From contig CAVWNV010000013.1 of assembly GCA_963756515.1 (NCBI GenBank), positions 186,001-250,000 of the forward strand: 64,000 bases of DNA, written 5' to 3'. Below the pieces are notes generated by a model, which was given only the letters and a program-made list of their open reading frames with translations, did no database searches and was not told the DNA's origin. Shown one piece after another: positions 16,446 to 24,110 of this stretch. Numbering within the stretch: the stretch's first letter is position 1; each line of letters opens with the position of its first letter. A program made the translations under genes and the position numbers. This DNA comes from Bog-756 sp963756515 (GTDB lineage: Bacteria > Actinomycetota > Acidimicrobiia > Acidimicrobiales > RAAP-2).

Positions 16446-16958
16446 TCAGTGGGTGGCGGGTCCGGTGGCGTCGCCGTGGCGGGCCGGTGGTCGCCGTGGC
16501 GTGACGATGACCACCGGGATGGGCCGCGTCGTGTGCCGTTGATAGACGTCGTAGCGGCCCGTGACCCCGGGATGGAAGAGACGTGACATGCCGCGGTTGG
16601 TCCGGTTGACCAGAGGCCACAGCTGGGCCTGCTCCTCGGGGGTCGCCGCCCGGGCGGTGGCATCCATCACCTGCCGTCCCACACGGAGCCTCACGTCCGG
16701 GTCCGCCTGCAGATTGAGCAGCCAGGCCGGCGGTCGGTCGCTGCCCCCGTTGGAGGCCACCACGATGTAGTCGCCCCGGTCGCGGCAGTAGGTGAGCCCG
16801 TGGGTCCGGGGCAGGCCGGACTTGCGGCCGGTGGTGGTGAGGAGGAGGGCCGGTACCCGGTTGCTGTGCTTGCCGACTCGACCGTCGGTGGCCTCGTAGA
16901 TGTACCGGTGGGCGCGTAGGTACGGCCCGACGAACCTGGTGGTGAAGATGCCGTCCAT
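16446..16958 (-). CDS. Deazaflavin (F420)-dependent nitroreductase family protein
   Basis: 170-aa protein of the Ddn family, the second in this window. It has the helical N-terminus MDGIFTTRFVGPYLRAHRYIYEATDGRVG, then ALLLTTTGRKSGLPRTHGLTY, RPPAWLLNLQADPDVRLRVG and the C-terminal RPIPVVIVTP strand. The longer N-terminal helix matches membrane-associated members that reduce quinones with reduced F420. The substrate is unknown. It lies 18 bp downstream of gcvPB... the reading direction is the same, so it may be the last gene of that operon only if transcription runs through the gcvPB stop at 16977. Confidence 0.85.
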   Translation of the reverse strand: MDGIFTTRFVGPYLRAHRYIYEATDGRVGKHSNRVPALLLTTTGRKSGLPRTHGLTYCRDRGDYIVVASNGGSDRPPAWLLNLQADPDVRLRVGRQVMDATARAATPEEQAQLWPLVNRTNRGMSRLFHPGVTGRYDVYQRHTTRPIPVVIVTPRRPPARHGDATGPATH

Positions 16959-16976
16959 GCGGGTGGCGCAGGTGGC

Positions 16977-18521
16977 TCAGGTCCGGGCGTCGAAGGTGGG
17001 TATGAGGGAACGGGCCGCCCGGGCCTCGTCCACCCGCCGGACCGGCGTGTGCCGCGGAGATTCGGACAGTTCGCCCTCGGGACCGGTGGCAGCCTCGTAG
17101 GCGATGCGCTCGAGGGACTCGGCCAGCGCTTCGAGGGTCTGGGGGCTCTCGGTCTCGGTGGGCTCGATCATGAGCGCCTCCTCCACGATGAGCGGGAAGT
17201 ACACCGTGGGCGAGTGGAAGCCCTCCTCCAACAGCCGCTTGGCCACGTCGAGGGCCCGGACCCCGTGTTCCTGCTTGAGGGTGCGGGTGGACAGCACCAC
17301 CTCGTGCATGCAGGGTCGGTCGAAGGGCACGTCGTAGGTGCCGGACAGGCGCTGTCGGATCCAGTTGGCGTTGAGCACGGCGGCCTCGGCGATCCGGTGG
17401 AGGCCGTCGCCGCCGTTGGTCAGGATGTAGGCCAACGCCCGGGCCAACACCAGGGCGTTGCCGTGCCAGGTGTGCATCCGACCGATCGACTGGGGGGGCG
17501 TGGACCAGGCGTAGACCGGATTCTGGTCGTCGGACTCGGTCCGGACCGGTCGCGGACCGGGCAGGAACGGGAGCAGACGTTCGGAGACGGCCACCGGTCC
17601 GGCACCCGGGCCCCCTCCCCCATGCGGCGTGGCGAAGGTCTTGTGGAGGTTCATGTGGACGATGTCGAATCCCATGTCGCCGGGCCGTACCACGCCGAGG
17701 ATGGCGTTGAGATTGGCCCCGTCGTAGTAGAGGAGTCCCCCGACTCCGTGCACGGCGGCGGCGATGGCGGCGATGTCCTCCTCGAACAGGCCGAGGGTGT
17801 TCGGGTTGGTCAGCATGATGCCGGCCACGTCCTCGTCGAGCACGGTGGCCAGCGCCTCCATGTCCACGCAGCCCCGGGCGTCACTCGGCACGGTGACGAC
17901 CTCGTAGCCACCCAGCGTCACCGACGCCGGGTTGGTCCCGTGGGCGGAGTCGGGGATGATCACCTTGTGCCGGTCGGAACCCTGGGCCTCGTGCCAGGCC
18001 CGCATGAGCAGCAGGCCGGTGAGCTCGCCGGCGGCGCCGGCGGCGGGCTGCAGCGTCGCACCGGCCATGCCGGTGATCTCGCACAGGGCCGCCTCGAGCT
18101 CGACGAGGAGCGCCAGCCAGCCCTGGGTGAGCGAAGCGGGGGCAGCGGGATGGACCCCGGCCAGACCGGGCAGGGCGGCGACGGTGTCGCACACCTTGGG
18201 GTTGTACTTCATGGAGCAGGAGCCGAGCGGATAGGCCCCGAGGTCCACGGAGAACTGCCGGTGGGAGAGCCGGGTGAAGTGGGCGACCAGGTCCCGCTCG
18301 GACACCTCGGCCAGGGGCACCGGGGTATCCCGACGGTGCTCTTCGGGCACGAGCTCGTCGATGGTCATGTCGGGGAGGCCAGAGGTGCGGAACGACCAGG
18401 CGCTCCGGCCCGGATGGGACAGTTCGAAGAGGGTGGGCTCGGCGTCCCGGCCCAGGAGGGGCGCGCTGGTGGCCTTGCCCCCGGGTGCTCCCCGCCCACC
18501 GGCGGGTCCGGTCCCGGCCAT
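16977..18521 (-). CDS. gcvPB: Glycine dehydrogenase (decarboxylating) subunit 2
   Basis: P2 subunit of the glycine cleavage P-protein, 514 aa. The PLP-binding lysine is Lys294 in NLHKTFATPHGGGGPG. Other family marks are GSCSMKYNPK (100-109) and the glycine-rich PHGGGGPG loop. With GcvPA it forms the alpha2beta2 enzyme that decarboxylates glycine and passes the aminomethyl group to lipoyl-GcvH. The ATG at 18521 overlaps the gcvPA stop by 1 bp (TGATG), so translation is coupled. The N-terminal Gly/Ala-rich tail (1-25) is unusual but short. Confidence 0.95.
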   Translation of the reverse strand: MAGTGPAGGRGAPGGKATSAPLLGRDAEPTLFELSHPGRSAWSFRTSGLPDMTIDELVPEEHRRDTPVPLAEVSERDLVAHFTRLSHRQFSVDLGAYPLGSCSMKYNPKVCDTVAALPGLAGVHPAAPASLTQGWLALLVELEAALCEITGMAGATLQPAAGAAGELTGLLLMRAWHEAQGSDRHKVIIPDSAHGTNPASVTLGGYEVVTVPSDARGCVDMEALATVLDEDVAGIMLTNPNTLGLFEEDIAAIAAAVHGVGGLLYYDGANLNAILGVVRPGDMGFDIVHMNLHKTFATPHGGGGPGAGPVAVSERLLPFLPGPRPVRTESDDQNPVYAWSTPPQSIGRMHTWHGNALVLARALAYILTNGGDGLHRIAEAAVLNANWIRQRLSGTYDVPFDRPCMHEVVLSTRTLKQEHGVRALDVAKRLLEEGFHSPTVYFPLIVEEALMIEPTETESPQTLEALAESLERIAYEAATGPEGELSESPRHTPVRRVDEARAARSLIPTFDART

Positions 18522-19870
18522 CACGCCACCGCCTTGGCCAGCGCCGTCACGTAGGCATCGACTTCGTCCCGGGTCCGGCGCTCGGTGACCGAGACGAGCA
18601 GTCCCCGGTCGCCGCCTCCGAACTCCTCGCCCAGCGGGATGCCGGCCAGGAAGCCGGCGTCGGCCATCCGCTCGACCACCACCGAGGCCGGGACCGGGAG
18701 CCGGACGGCGAACTCCCGGATCACGTCGGCCGGGGCGAAGGCCTCGACCCGGTCGAGCGAGAGCAGGGCCTGGCGGAGGTAATGGGTGGCCTGGGCGCAC
18801 CGGCGAGCCACCTCCACCAGTCCCGACGTACCCAGCCACCCGAGTTGGATGGCGGCCGTGACCGCCATCAGGGTCTGGTTGGTGCACACGTTCGAGGTGG
18901 CTTTCTCCCTCCGGATGTCCTGTTCCCGGGCCCGCAGCGTGGTGACGTAGGCCCGACGCCCCTCGACGTCGACCGTCTCCCCCACCAGCCGGCCGGGGAG
19001 CCGACGCACGTGGGCCTGGGCGCAGGCGAACAGCCCCAGGTACGGGCCGCCGAAGCCCAGCGTGGTCCCGAAGACCTGACCCTCACCGACCACCACGTCC
19101 GCCCCCCACTCCCCCGCCGATCGGAGCAGACCGGCCGCCACCGGGTCGACACCGACCACCAGGAGTGCTCCGGTCCGGTCGCACAGGGCCCGGGCCCCGG
19201 CCAGGTCCTCGATGCAGCCGAGGTAGTTCGGGTAGGCCACCAGGACCACCCCGGGCGGGTCCCCGTCCGATCCGTCGCCCTGGGGCCATCGGGTCACCCC
19301 CTCCACCAGCGGGATGGTCCGGAGCTGATGGCCGGTGCCGGCCGCCGCGGTGGCCAACATCTGACGCCAGTGGGGATGGACCCCGGCCGAGAGCCACACC
19401 GTGGACCGTCCCGACGCGGCCACGCCCAGGTTGACAGCCTCGACGGCGGCACTGCCCCCGTCGTAGAGGGAGGCGTTGGCCACCGGCAGCCCGGTCAGGC
19501 GGGCCACCATGGTCTGGTATTCGAAGATGGCCTGCAACACGCCCTGGGCCACTTCGGGTTGGTAGGGGGTGTACGACGTCACGAACTCCGACCGTCCGGC
19601 CAGGGCCCGGGTGACCGACGGGATCTCGTGGTCGTAGGCCCCGCCCCCGGCGAAGCAGATCAGCCGGTCGGAGCGGGCCCGGTTCTGTTCGGCGAAGCCC
19701 TCCATGACGGCCAGCACGTCGGGCTCGCCCACGCCATCGGCCAGGGCCAGGCCCCGTTGGACCCGCAGGGCCTCGGGCACCACCGCGAACAGGTCGTCGA
19801 CCGAGGACAGCCCGAGGAAGGCCAACATGCTCTGCACCTCGTCATCGGTATGGGGGATGTAGGTGCCCAT
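18521..19870 (-). CDS. gcvPA: Glycine dehydrogenase (decarboxylating) subunit 1
   Basis: P1 subunit of the glycine cleavage P-protein, 449 aa, normal length. It begins with the conserved YIPHTDDEVQSMLAFLGL segment and contains YTPYQPEVAQGVLQAIFEYQTMVARLTGLPVANASLYDGGSA split over residues 124-160, the signature of the N-terminal half of GcvP. Its stop overlaps the gcvPB start. An AGGAGCTGAGC stretch lies just upstream of the ATG. It is separated from gcvT by 81 bp, where gcvH is found in many genomes but is absent here. Confidence 0.95.
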   Translation of the reverse strand: MGTYIPHTDDEVQSMLAFLGLSSVDDLFAVVPEALRVQRGLALADGVGEPDVLAVMEGFAEQNRARSDRLICFAGGGAYDHEIPSVTRALAGRSEFVTSYTPYQPEVAQGVLQAIFEYQTMVARLTGLPVANASLYDGGSAAVEAVNLGVAASGRSTVWLSAGVHPHWRQMLATAAAGTGHQLRTIPLVEGVTRWPQGDGSDGDPPGVVLVAYPNYLGCIEDLAGARALCDRTGALLVVGVDPVAAGLLRSAGEWGADVVVGEGQVFGTTLGFGGPYLGLFACAQAHVRRLPGRLVGETVDVEGRRAYVTTLRAREQDIRREKATSNVCTNQTLMAVTAAIQLGWLGTSGLVEVARRCAQATHYLRQALLSLDRVEAFAPADVIREFAVRLPVPASVVVERMADAGFLAGIPLGEEFGGGDRGLLVSVTERRTRDEVDAYVTALAKAVA

Positions 19871-19951
19871 CGGGCTCAGCTCCTCATGGTCTCGGTGCTC
19901 AGGTGTCTACTCGACGGGATGACAGCGGGGCCAGACCCGCCACACCGGCGG

Positions 19952-21079
19952 TCACTCGCTCGCGGTCCATTGCCCGGGGTGGACGAAGGGGGTCTCGACC
20001 ACCTGCGCCGCCAGGACACGTCGGCGCTGTTCCACGGTTACGGGTTCGGCCGACCCGTGCTCTTCGCTGCTGTCGAGGAAGCCCAGGGCGATCCCGTGGC
20101 CGAGCATGGGCGAGAAGTTCCCACTGGTGACCGTGCCGACCGCCCGACCGTCCCGTGTGAGCGCGGCCCCCTCCCTCGGTGGTTGACGCCCCTCGGTGGC
20201 CAACCCGACCAGATGACGGTGCACCCCCCGGGCGCGCTCGGCCTCGAGGGCGGTCCGACCCCGGAACCGGTCCTTGTCCCACCCGACCACCCACCCCAGT
20301 CCGGCCTGGAGGGGTGTGATGCCGGGGCCGAGCTCATGACCGTGGAGCGGCAGGGCCGCCTCCAGCCTCAGGGTGTCCCGTGCCCCCAGGCCGGCCGGCT
20401 CGATGCCCGTTCCGAGCAGGGCGGTCCACAGGGCTTCGGCGGCATCAGCCGGGACGTACAGCTCGACGCCGTCCTCGCCGGTGTAGCCGGTGCCGGCGGC
20501 CACGCAGGCCACCCCGTCCCAGACGAAGGGGGCGACCCGGAACCTGGCCACGGCGGCGGCATCCGGAGCCAGGGTGGCCAGGCGGGCCCGGGCGTGCGGG
20601 CCCTGGACGGCCAGGATGCAACGCGACGAGGTGGTGTCCTCTCCGCCGACGGCTTCCACCACCCGGTCGGTGTTCGACGCGTTGGGCATGACATCGAAGG
20701 TGTCTTCGGCCAGCCACCAGACGATGATGTCGTCCACCACCGAACCGTCGGTGTCGTCGAGCAGGTGGGTGTACTGGGCCCGGCCCGGACCCACCCTTCG
20801 GAGGTCGTTCGAGAGGGCGGTCTGCAGCCGGTCCAGCGCTCCGGTCCCGGCCACCCGCACCGTACCGAGGTGGCTGACGTCGAAGACGACCGAGTCTTGG
20901 CGGCAGGCCCGGTGCTCGGCGATGGTGCCCCGCCCGTAGGCCAGAGGCATCTCCCATCCTCCGAAACCGACCAGCTTGGCTCCGAGCTGGCGATGCACGT
21001 CGATCAGCGCGGTGTGCCGGAGTGTCCCCTCGGACGGTTCCCCGGACAACTCGCCATGTACCTCCGAGGTGTCGCCCAC
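19952..21079 (-). CDS. gcvT: Aminomethyltransferase (glycine cleavage T-protein)
   Basis: T-protein, 375 aa, which transfers the methylene group from the lipoyl arm of GcvH to tetrahydrofolate and releases ammonia. Visible motifs are GGWEMPLAYG, VVFDVSHLGTVRVAG, the folate-binding Asp in SVVDDIIV, and the C-terminal GHGIALGFLDS and VEQRRRVLAAQVVETPFVHP segments. The GTG start at 21079 gives a normal length. The gene precedes gcvPA-gcvPB on the minus strand and is probably the first gene of this operon. Confidence 0.94.
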   Translation of the reverse strand: MGDTSEVHGELSGEPSEGTLRHTALIDVHRQLGAKLVGFGGWEMPLAYGRGTIAEHRACRQDSVVFDVSHLGTVRVAGTGALDRLQTALSNDLRRVGPGRAQYTHLLDDTDGSVVDDIIVWWLAEDTFDVMPNASNTDRVVEAVGGEDTTSSRCILAVQGPHARARLATLAPDAAAVARFRVAPFVWDGVACVAAGTGYTGEDGVELYVPADAAEALWTALLGTGIEPAGLGARDTLRLEAALPLHGHELGPGITPLQAGLGWVVGWDKDRFRGRTALEAERARGVHRHLVGLATEGRQPPREGAALTRDGRAVGTVTSGNFSPMLGHGIALGFLDSSEEHGSAEPVTVEQRRRVLAAQVVETPFVHPGQWTASE

Positions 21080-21104
21080 ATCGAAAGGATATCGGCGCCG
21101 GTTG

Positions 21105-21503
21105 TCAGGCGATGCGGGAGACGGCCGACGGCACCAGGCCGTCTCCGGCCAGCCCGTACTTGGCCAGCAGGGCCAGAGTGTCGCGCTGGTACAGGATCGT
21201 GACCCTGATGTCGGGATAGAGCTGCCCGAGACGTCGCACCTTGCTGTTCTTCTTCGTGACCAGCCGTTGGTTGAGGGTGGTCAGTTCCACGAAGAGCCCA
21301 GGTTCCGGGAGCCAGAAGTCGGGTCGGAACCCGCCGGTGGGCCGACCGGCATCATCCCATTCAAGGGCGAATTCGACCGGCTCGTACTCCCAGACGACTC
21401 CATAGAAGTCGAGGATGCGGGCGAACCGCTCCTCGGACTCGTGGGCGAACCGCTTCACCGGGGCGAAGGGACTCGGTTCACTCCCCGGGACATCAGGACT
21501 CAA
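21105..21503 (-). CDS. Small PD-(D/E)XK-like conserved protein
   Basis: 132-aa protein with an arrangement like a restriction-endonuclease fold: helix HESEERFARILDFYGV, then RPDFWLPEPGLFVELTTLNQRLVTKKNSKVRRL split over residues 66-93. The pattern is D (in PDFWLP), E (FVELT) and K (KKNSK). A C-terminal YPDIRVTILYQRD strand follows. This resembles actinobacterial proteins of unknown role that sit next to MerR genes. The ATG at 21503 overlaps the merR stop by 4 bp, so they form a tight pair with merR first. Nuclease activity is inference. Confidence 0.6.
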   Translation of the reverse strand: MSPDVPGSEPSPFAPVKRFAHESEERFARILDFYGVVWEYEPVEFALEWDDAGRPTGGFRPDFWLPEPGLFVELTTLNQRLVTKKNSKVRRLGQLYPDIRVTILYQRDTLALLAKYGLAGDGLVPSAVSRIA

Positions 21504-22072
21504 CGCTCGGCCGCCTCGGCCTCAGCCAGGTAGTCGGCGGCAGGGTGACCGCCCGGCCGGTTCGATGTGGGCCGCTCGGCCGCCTCCGCGGCCTCGGCAC
21601 GGATCCCGACGATGGCCGCCTCCAACTCGGAGACCACCCCGGAGAGCGGCAGGATGTTGAAGACACCCTGACCTCCTGCCAACAGGTCGACCACCTCGCC
21701 GTCGGTCTGGGCCAGCACCGACCGGGTTCCGGCCAGCACCAGCTGCGACGAGGCGAGATCGGCCCCCAGGTCACCCCGCAGGCACTCGACGGCCTGGCGG
21801 GCCTGCTGCAGCTTGAGTCCGGCGTCCAGCAGCCGCTTGATGACCTTCAGTTCGAGCACGTCGCCGTAGGAGTACCGACGTTGGCTCCCGCTTCCGGTGG
21901 CATCGACGATCGACGGTCGCAGCAGTCCCGTGCGGGCCCAGTAGTCCAACTGCCGGTACGTGATACCGACGATGGAGCACACCTGGGCGCCCCGGAACCC
22001 GTCATCGGGCTGGCGGCCGGAGCCGTGTTGCACTGCATCACCGGTACTACCGGCGACCTTCTTATCGGTCAC
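21500..22072 (-). CDS. MerR-family transcriptional regulator (Rv1830-like)
   Basis: 190-aa MerR regulator. The HTH region reads GITYRQLDYWARTGLLRPSI ... GSGSQRRYSYGDVLELKVIKRLLDAG and the C-terminal part contains EVVDLLAGGQGVFNI-like sequence. These segments match the mycobacterial Rv1830 type almost residue by residue (ITYRQLDYWART, GSGSQR.YS, VVDLL.GGQGVF). In that group no small-molecule ligand is known and roles in growth control have been proposed. The upstream region has two direct GTCAACC repeats, which could be autoregulatory sites. Confidence 0.88.
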   Translation of the reverse strand: MTDKKVAGSTGDAVQHGSGRQPDDGFRGAQVCSIVGITYRQLDYWARTGLLRPSIVDATGSGSQRRYSYGDVLELKVIKRLLDAGLKLQQARQAVECLRGDLGADLASSQLVLAGTRSVLAQTDGEVVDLLAGGQGVFNILPLSGVVSELEAAIVGIRAEAAEAAERPTSNRPGGHPAADYLAEAEAAER

Positions 22073-22104
22073 TGCCCATCCTCCACCTCGATCGGAGGTT
22101 CACC

Positions 22105-22129
22105 GTCAACCCCTACCTGACGGTCAACC
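22105..22129. promoter_or_regulatory. Two direct GTCAACC repeats upstream of merR
   Basis: GTCAACC occurs at 22105-22111 and 22123-22129, giving a period of 18 bp; on the minus strand both read GGTTGAC. They sit 32-57 bp before the merR start in the divergent region shared with the monooxygenase gene. The spacing of almost two DNA turns suits a dimeric regulator or a -35 region with an operator. Confidence 0.35.
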
Positions 22130-22246
22130 TGCGATCCAAGGGTATCACACAGCCGTAACTACGTGGATGTGAGCCGGACGTGCCGGACGGACAGGCGACC
22201 CCGGGCCTGATTTGGTCTCGGCGTCGCCCCGGGCCATGATCGGACC

Positions 22247-22606
22247 ATGACCGTGGTCAAGATCAACGCCATCACCGTTCGCGAGGGTTCGGGCGACGAA
22301 CTGGCCCGACGCTTCGCCAAGCGCTCAGGGGCGGTCGACGGCGCCGAGGGGTTCGAAGGCTTCGAACTCTTCCGGCCCACCGATGAGCGCAGTGTGTGGC
22401 TGGTCGTGACCCGCTGGCGGGACGAGGCGTCCTTCGAGGCCTGGGTGGCCTCCCCCGCCTTCGCCCACGGCCACCGGGGTGAGAGCCGGGCCCGGCCGCC
22501 CGATGCCGGCGGATCCACGGACACCCCGACCGGTGAGGCCCAGCCGGTCGGGGCCCACAGCGAGCTGTGGTCGTACGACATCGTCGATCTCCCCCGTCCC
22601 GAGTGA
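22247..22606 (+). CDS. MhuD-like heme-degrading monooxygenase (ABM domain)
   Basis: 119-aa antibiotic-biosynthesis-monooxygenase (ABM) fold protein close to mycobacterial MhuD. It begins MTVVKINAI with the catalytic Asn7, and has Trp66 in FEAWVAS. A histidine in the HGH segment (74-76) fits the heme ligand position of MhuD (His75). MhuD degrades heme to mycobilin and releases iron. The C-terminal extension (85-119) is low-complexity. It overlaps the next gene by one base (TGATG). Heme breakdown is the best prediction but is inferred from residues and similarity. Confidence 0.8.
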   Translation: MTVVKINAITVREGSGDELARRFAKRSGAVDGAEGFEGFELFRPTDERSVWLVVTRWRDEASFEAWVASPAFAHGHRGESRARPPDAGGSTDTPTGEAQPVGAHSELWSYDIVDLPRPE

Positions 22607-23229
22607 TGACCGACCCGACGTCTTCGGGGACGGCCGCCACCGGGGCTGCCGACGTCCCGCTCCACCGGCGTTCCATCGAGTACGAGGCCTTCGACGGAGG
22701 TGGGACCATGGTCGTGGTCGGACGACTGCAGGACAGCCGGCCGTGGGCCCACGGCACCGGTTCCGTCGCCGTCGTGCACGACATGGAGCTTCGTGTGACC
22801 GTCCGGGTCGACGACCTGTCCATCACCGAGGCCTCGGCCGAGATGCGCACCTTCCCCCACCGCGAGTGCCCCGGCATCGTCCAGTCCTTCGCATCGCTCG
22901 TCGGTCTGTCGATCGCTCGGGGCTACACGCGTCAGGTCCAGGACCGCTTCGGAGGACCGAGGGGCTGCACCCATCTGGAGCAGTTGGCCCGCTCCCTGGG
23001 TCCGGTGGTGGTCCAGGCGGTGACGTCCCGGCGCGCGCTGGCAGTGAGCCGGGGCGAGGCGGAGGACCTCCTGAGTGGCGCGGGCAGCCCCTGGGCCCGC
23101 AACTCCTGCCATGTCTGGGCTGAGGGTGGTGTGGCCGACCGCAAGTTGGCGGCGGGCTGGAGGCCCGGGGTCGGGCCCTACCCGGCGCCGGCGGTGGAGA
23201 CCTTCGAGGCGACCGGCACCGTTCCGTGA
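22606..23229 (+). CDS. DUF2889 family protein
   Basis: 207-aa protein similar to DUF2889, a family of about 200 aa found in actinobacteria and proteobacteria. Features are the N-terminal RRSIEYEAFDGGGTMVVVGRLQDSRPWA, HDMELRVTVRVDDLSITEASAEMRTFPHRECPG and GCTHLEQLARSLGPVVVQA. The conserved His, Glu and Cys residues (HDMELRV, HRECPG, GCTHL) may form a metal or active site, but no activity is established. It starts by overlap with the MhuD-like gene and ends by overlap with the lipoprotein gene, so all three are one operon. Confidence 0.8.
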   Translation: MTDPTSSGTAATGAADVPLHRRSIEYEAFDGGGTMVVVGRLQDSRPWAHGTGSVAVVHDMELRVTVRVDDLSITEASAEMRTFPHRECPGIVQSFASLVGLSIARGYTRQVQDRFGGPRGCTHLEQLARSLGPVVVQAVTSRRALAVSRGEAEDLLSGAGSPWARNSCHVWAEGGVADRKLAAGWRPGVGPYPAPAVETFEATGTVP

Positions 23230-23768
23230 CGGTGGGTATCCGTACATCCGGGCGCCTCGGGCGCCTCGGCCTCTGGGCCCCGGTGGCGGCCGTGGCGGTG
23301 GCGGCGATGGTCCTGACCGCCTGCACGAGCTCGGGTACGGCCGTGTCCACGCCGTTCACGTCGTCGCGGCCGGCTTTGGAGCACGGGCCCACCTACGAGG
23401 TCAAGGTCCAGAACATCGCCGGCCTCGGCCCGGTGCTGGTCGACGGCCAGGGCATCGCCCTCTACCTGTACCAGACCGATCGCCAGGGCACCCCGTCCCG
23501 TTGCTACGGCATCTGTTCGGTGCAGTGGCCCCCCGACACCCTCCCGACCGGCGTGGCCCGGCCGGTAGCGGGGCCCGGCGTCGAGCCCCGACTACTCGGC
23601 ACGGCACCACGTACCGACGGGACGACCCAGATCACCTACAACGGCTGGCCGCTCTACTTCTGGCCGCCGGACCGGACGCCGGGTACGGCCACGGGCCAGG
23701 GGCTCACCAACGCCGGAGGCCTCTGGTACGTGCTCGACCCGGCCGGTAACGCCGTCGTCACCAAGTGA
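23226..23768 (+). CDS. Secreted-repeat lipoprotein (COG4315 type)
   Basis: 180-aa exported lipoprotein. The N-terminus has a signal peptide with lipobox VLTAC (Cys33). The mature part contains two copies of the secreted-repeat element: GPVLVDGQGIALYLYQTDRQG ... CYGICSVQWPP and a second with YNGWPLYFWPPDRTPGTATGQG, ending in LWYVLDPAGNAV. Such proteins are found outside the membrane in many bacteria; their role is unknown. The GTG start overlaps the DUF2889 stop by 4 bp (GTGA). Confidence 0.85.
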   Translation: MTVGIRTSGRLGRLGLWAPVAAVAVAAMVLTACTSSGTAVSTPFTSSRPALEHGPTYEVKVQNIAGLGPVLVDGQGIALYLYQTDRQGTPSRCYGICSVQWPPDTLPTGVARPVAGPGVEPRLLGTAPRTDGTTQITYNGWPLYFWPPDRTPGTATGQGLTNAGGLWYVLDPAGNAVVTK

Positions 23769-23821
23769 CGCCCGGGAGGAGCCGAAGCATCGGTCCGGGC
23801 CGACGAGGCAGACTGGCGGAC

Positions 23822-24079
23822 ATGCCCCGGTCGGACCGGCGATCCCTGTGGTCGATCAACTCGTCCGACTCCATCCTCAGCATCAACTCGAGGGGTTCGG
23901 TCCTGTCGGTCGGCTCGGTGGGCAGCTTCGGCTCGGTGGCCTCGGTCGGGTCCGCACTCTCCGTCGGCTCGGTGGGCAGCTTCCTGAGCCTGGCCTCCCT
24001 GCTCTCGTGCGCCTCCCTGCTCTCGGTCCTGTCCTATCGCTCGACCCGGGCGGCCATGCGGGCCGGGCGCCGTCCCTGA
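23822..24079 (+). CDS. Perfect Ser-x-x tripeptide repeat protein
   Basis: 85-aa protein. From about residue 7, serine is found at every third position for about 24 consecutive triplets: S-LW-S-IN-S-SD-S-IL and so on through the Leu-rich end, to YR-S. The x positions are first polar/Gly (IN, SD, RG, VG) and then hydrophobic (FL, LA, LL, CA, LL, VL), so the end may enter a membrane. It ends in a basic TRAAMRAGRRP tail. No family is recognised with certainty; a three-residue period fits a PPII bundle or a threefold beta-helix better than an alpha helix. ATG 23822 is chosen because it begins the repeat closely. It lies 53 bp after the lipoprotein gene. Confidence 0.6.
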   Translation: MPRSDRRSLWSINSSDSILSINSRGSVLSVGSVGSFGSVASVGSALSVGSVGSFLSLASLLSCASLLSVLSYRSTRAAMRAGRRP

Positions 24080-24082
24080 GTG

Positions 24083-24095
24083 GTCCGGCCCGGAC
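24083..24095. terminator. Palindrome between convergent genes
   Basis: GTCCGGCCCGGAC is a 13-bp near-perfect palindrome just after the Ser-x-x gene and before the end of corA. It is a likely short bidirectional terminator. Confidence 0.35.
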
Positions 24096-24110
24096 AGTTG
24101 GTCGGCCCGG

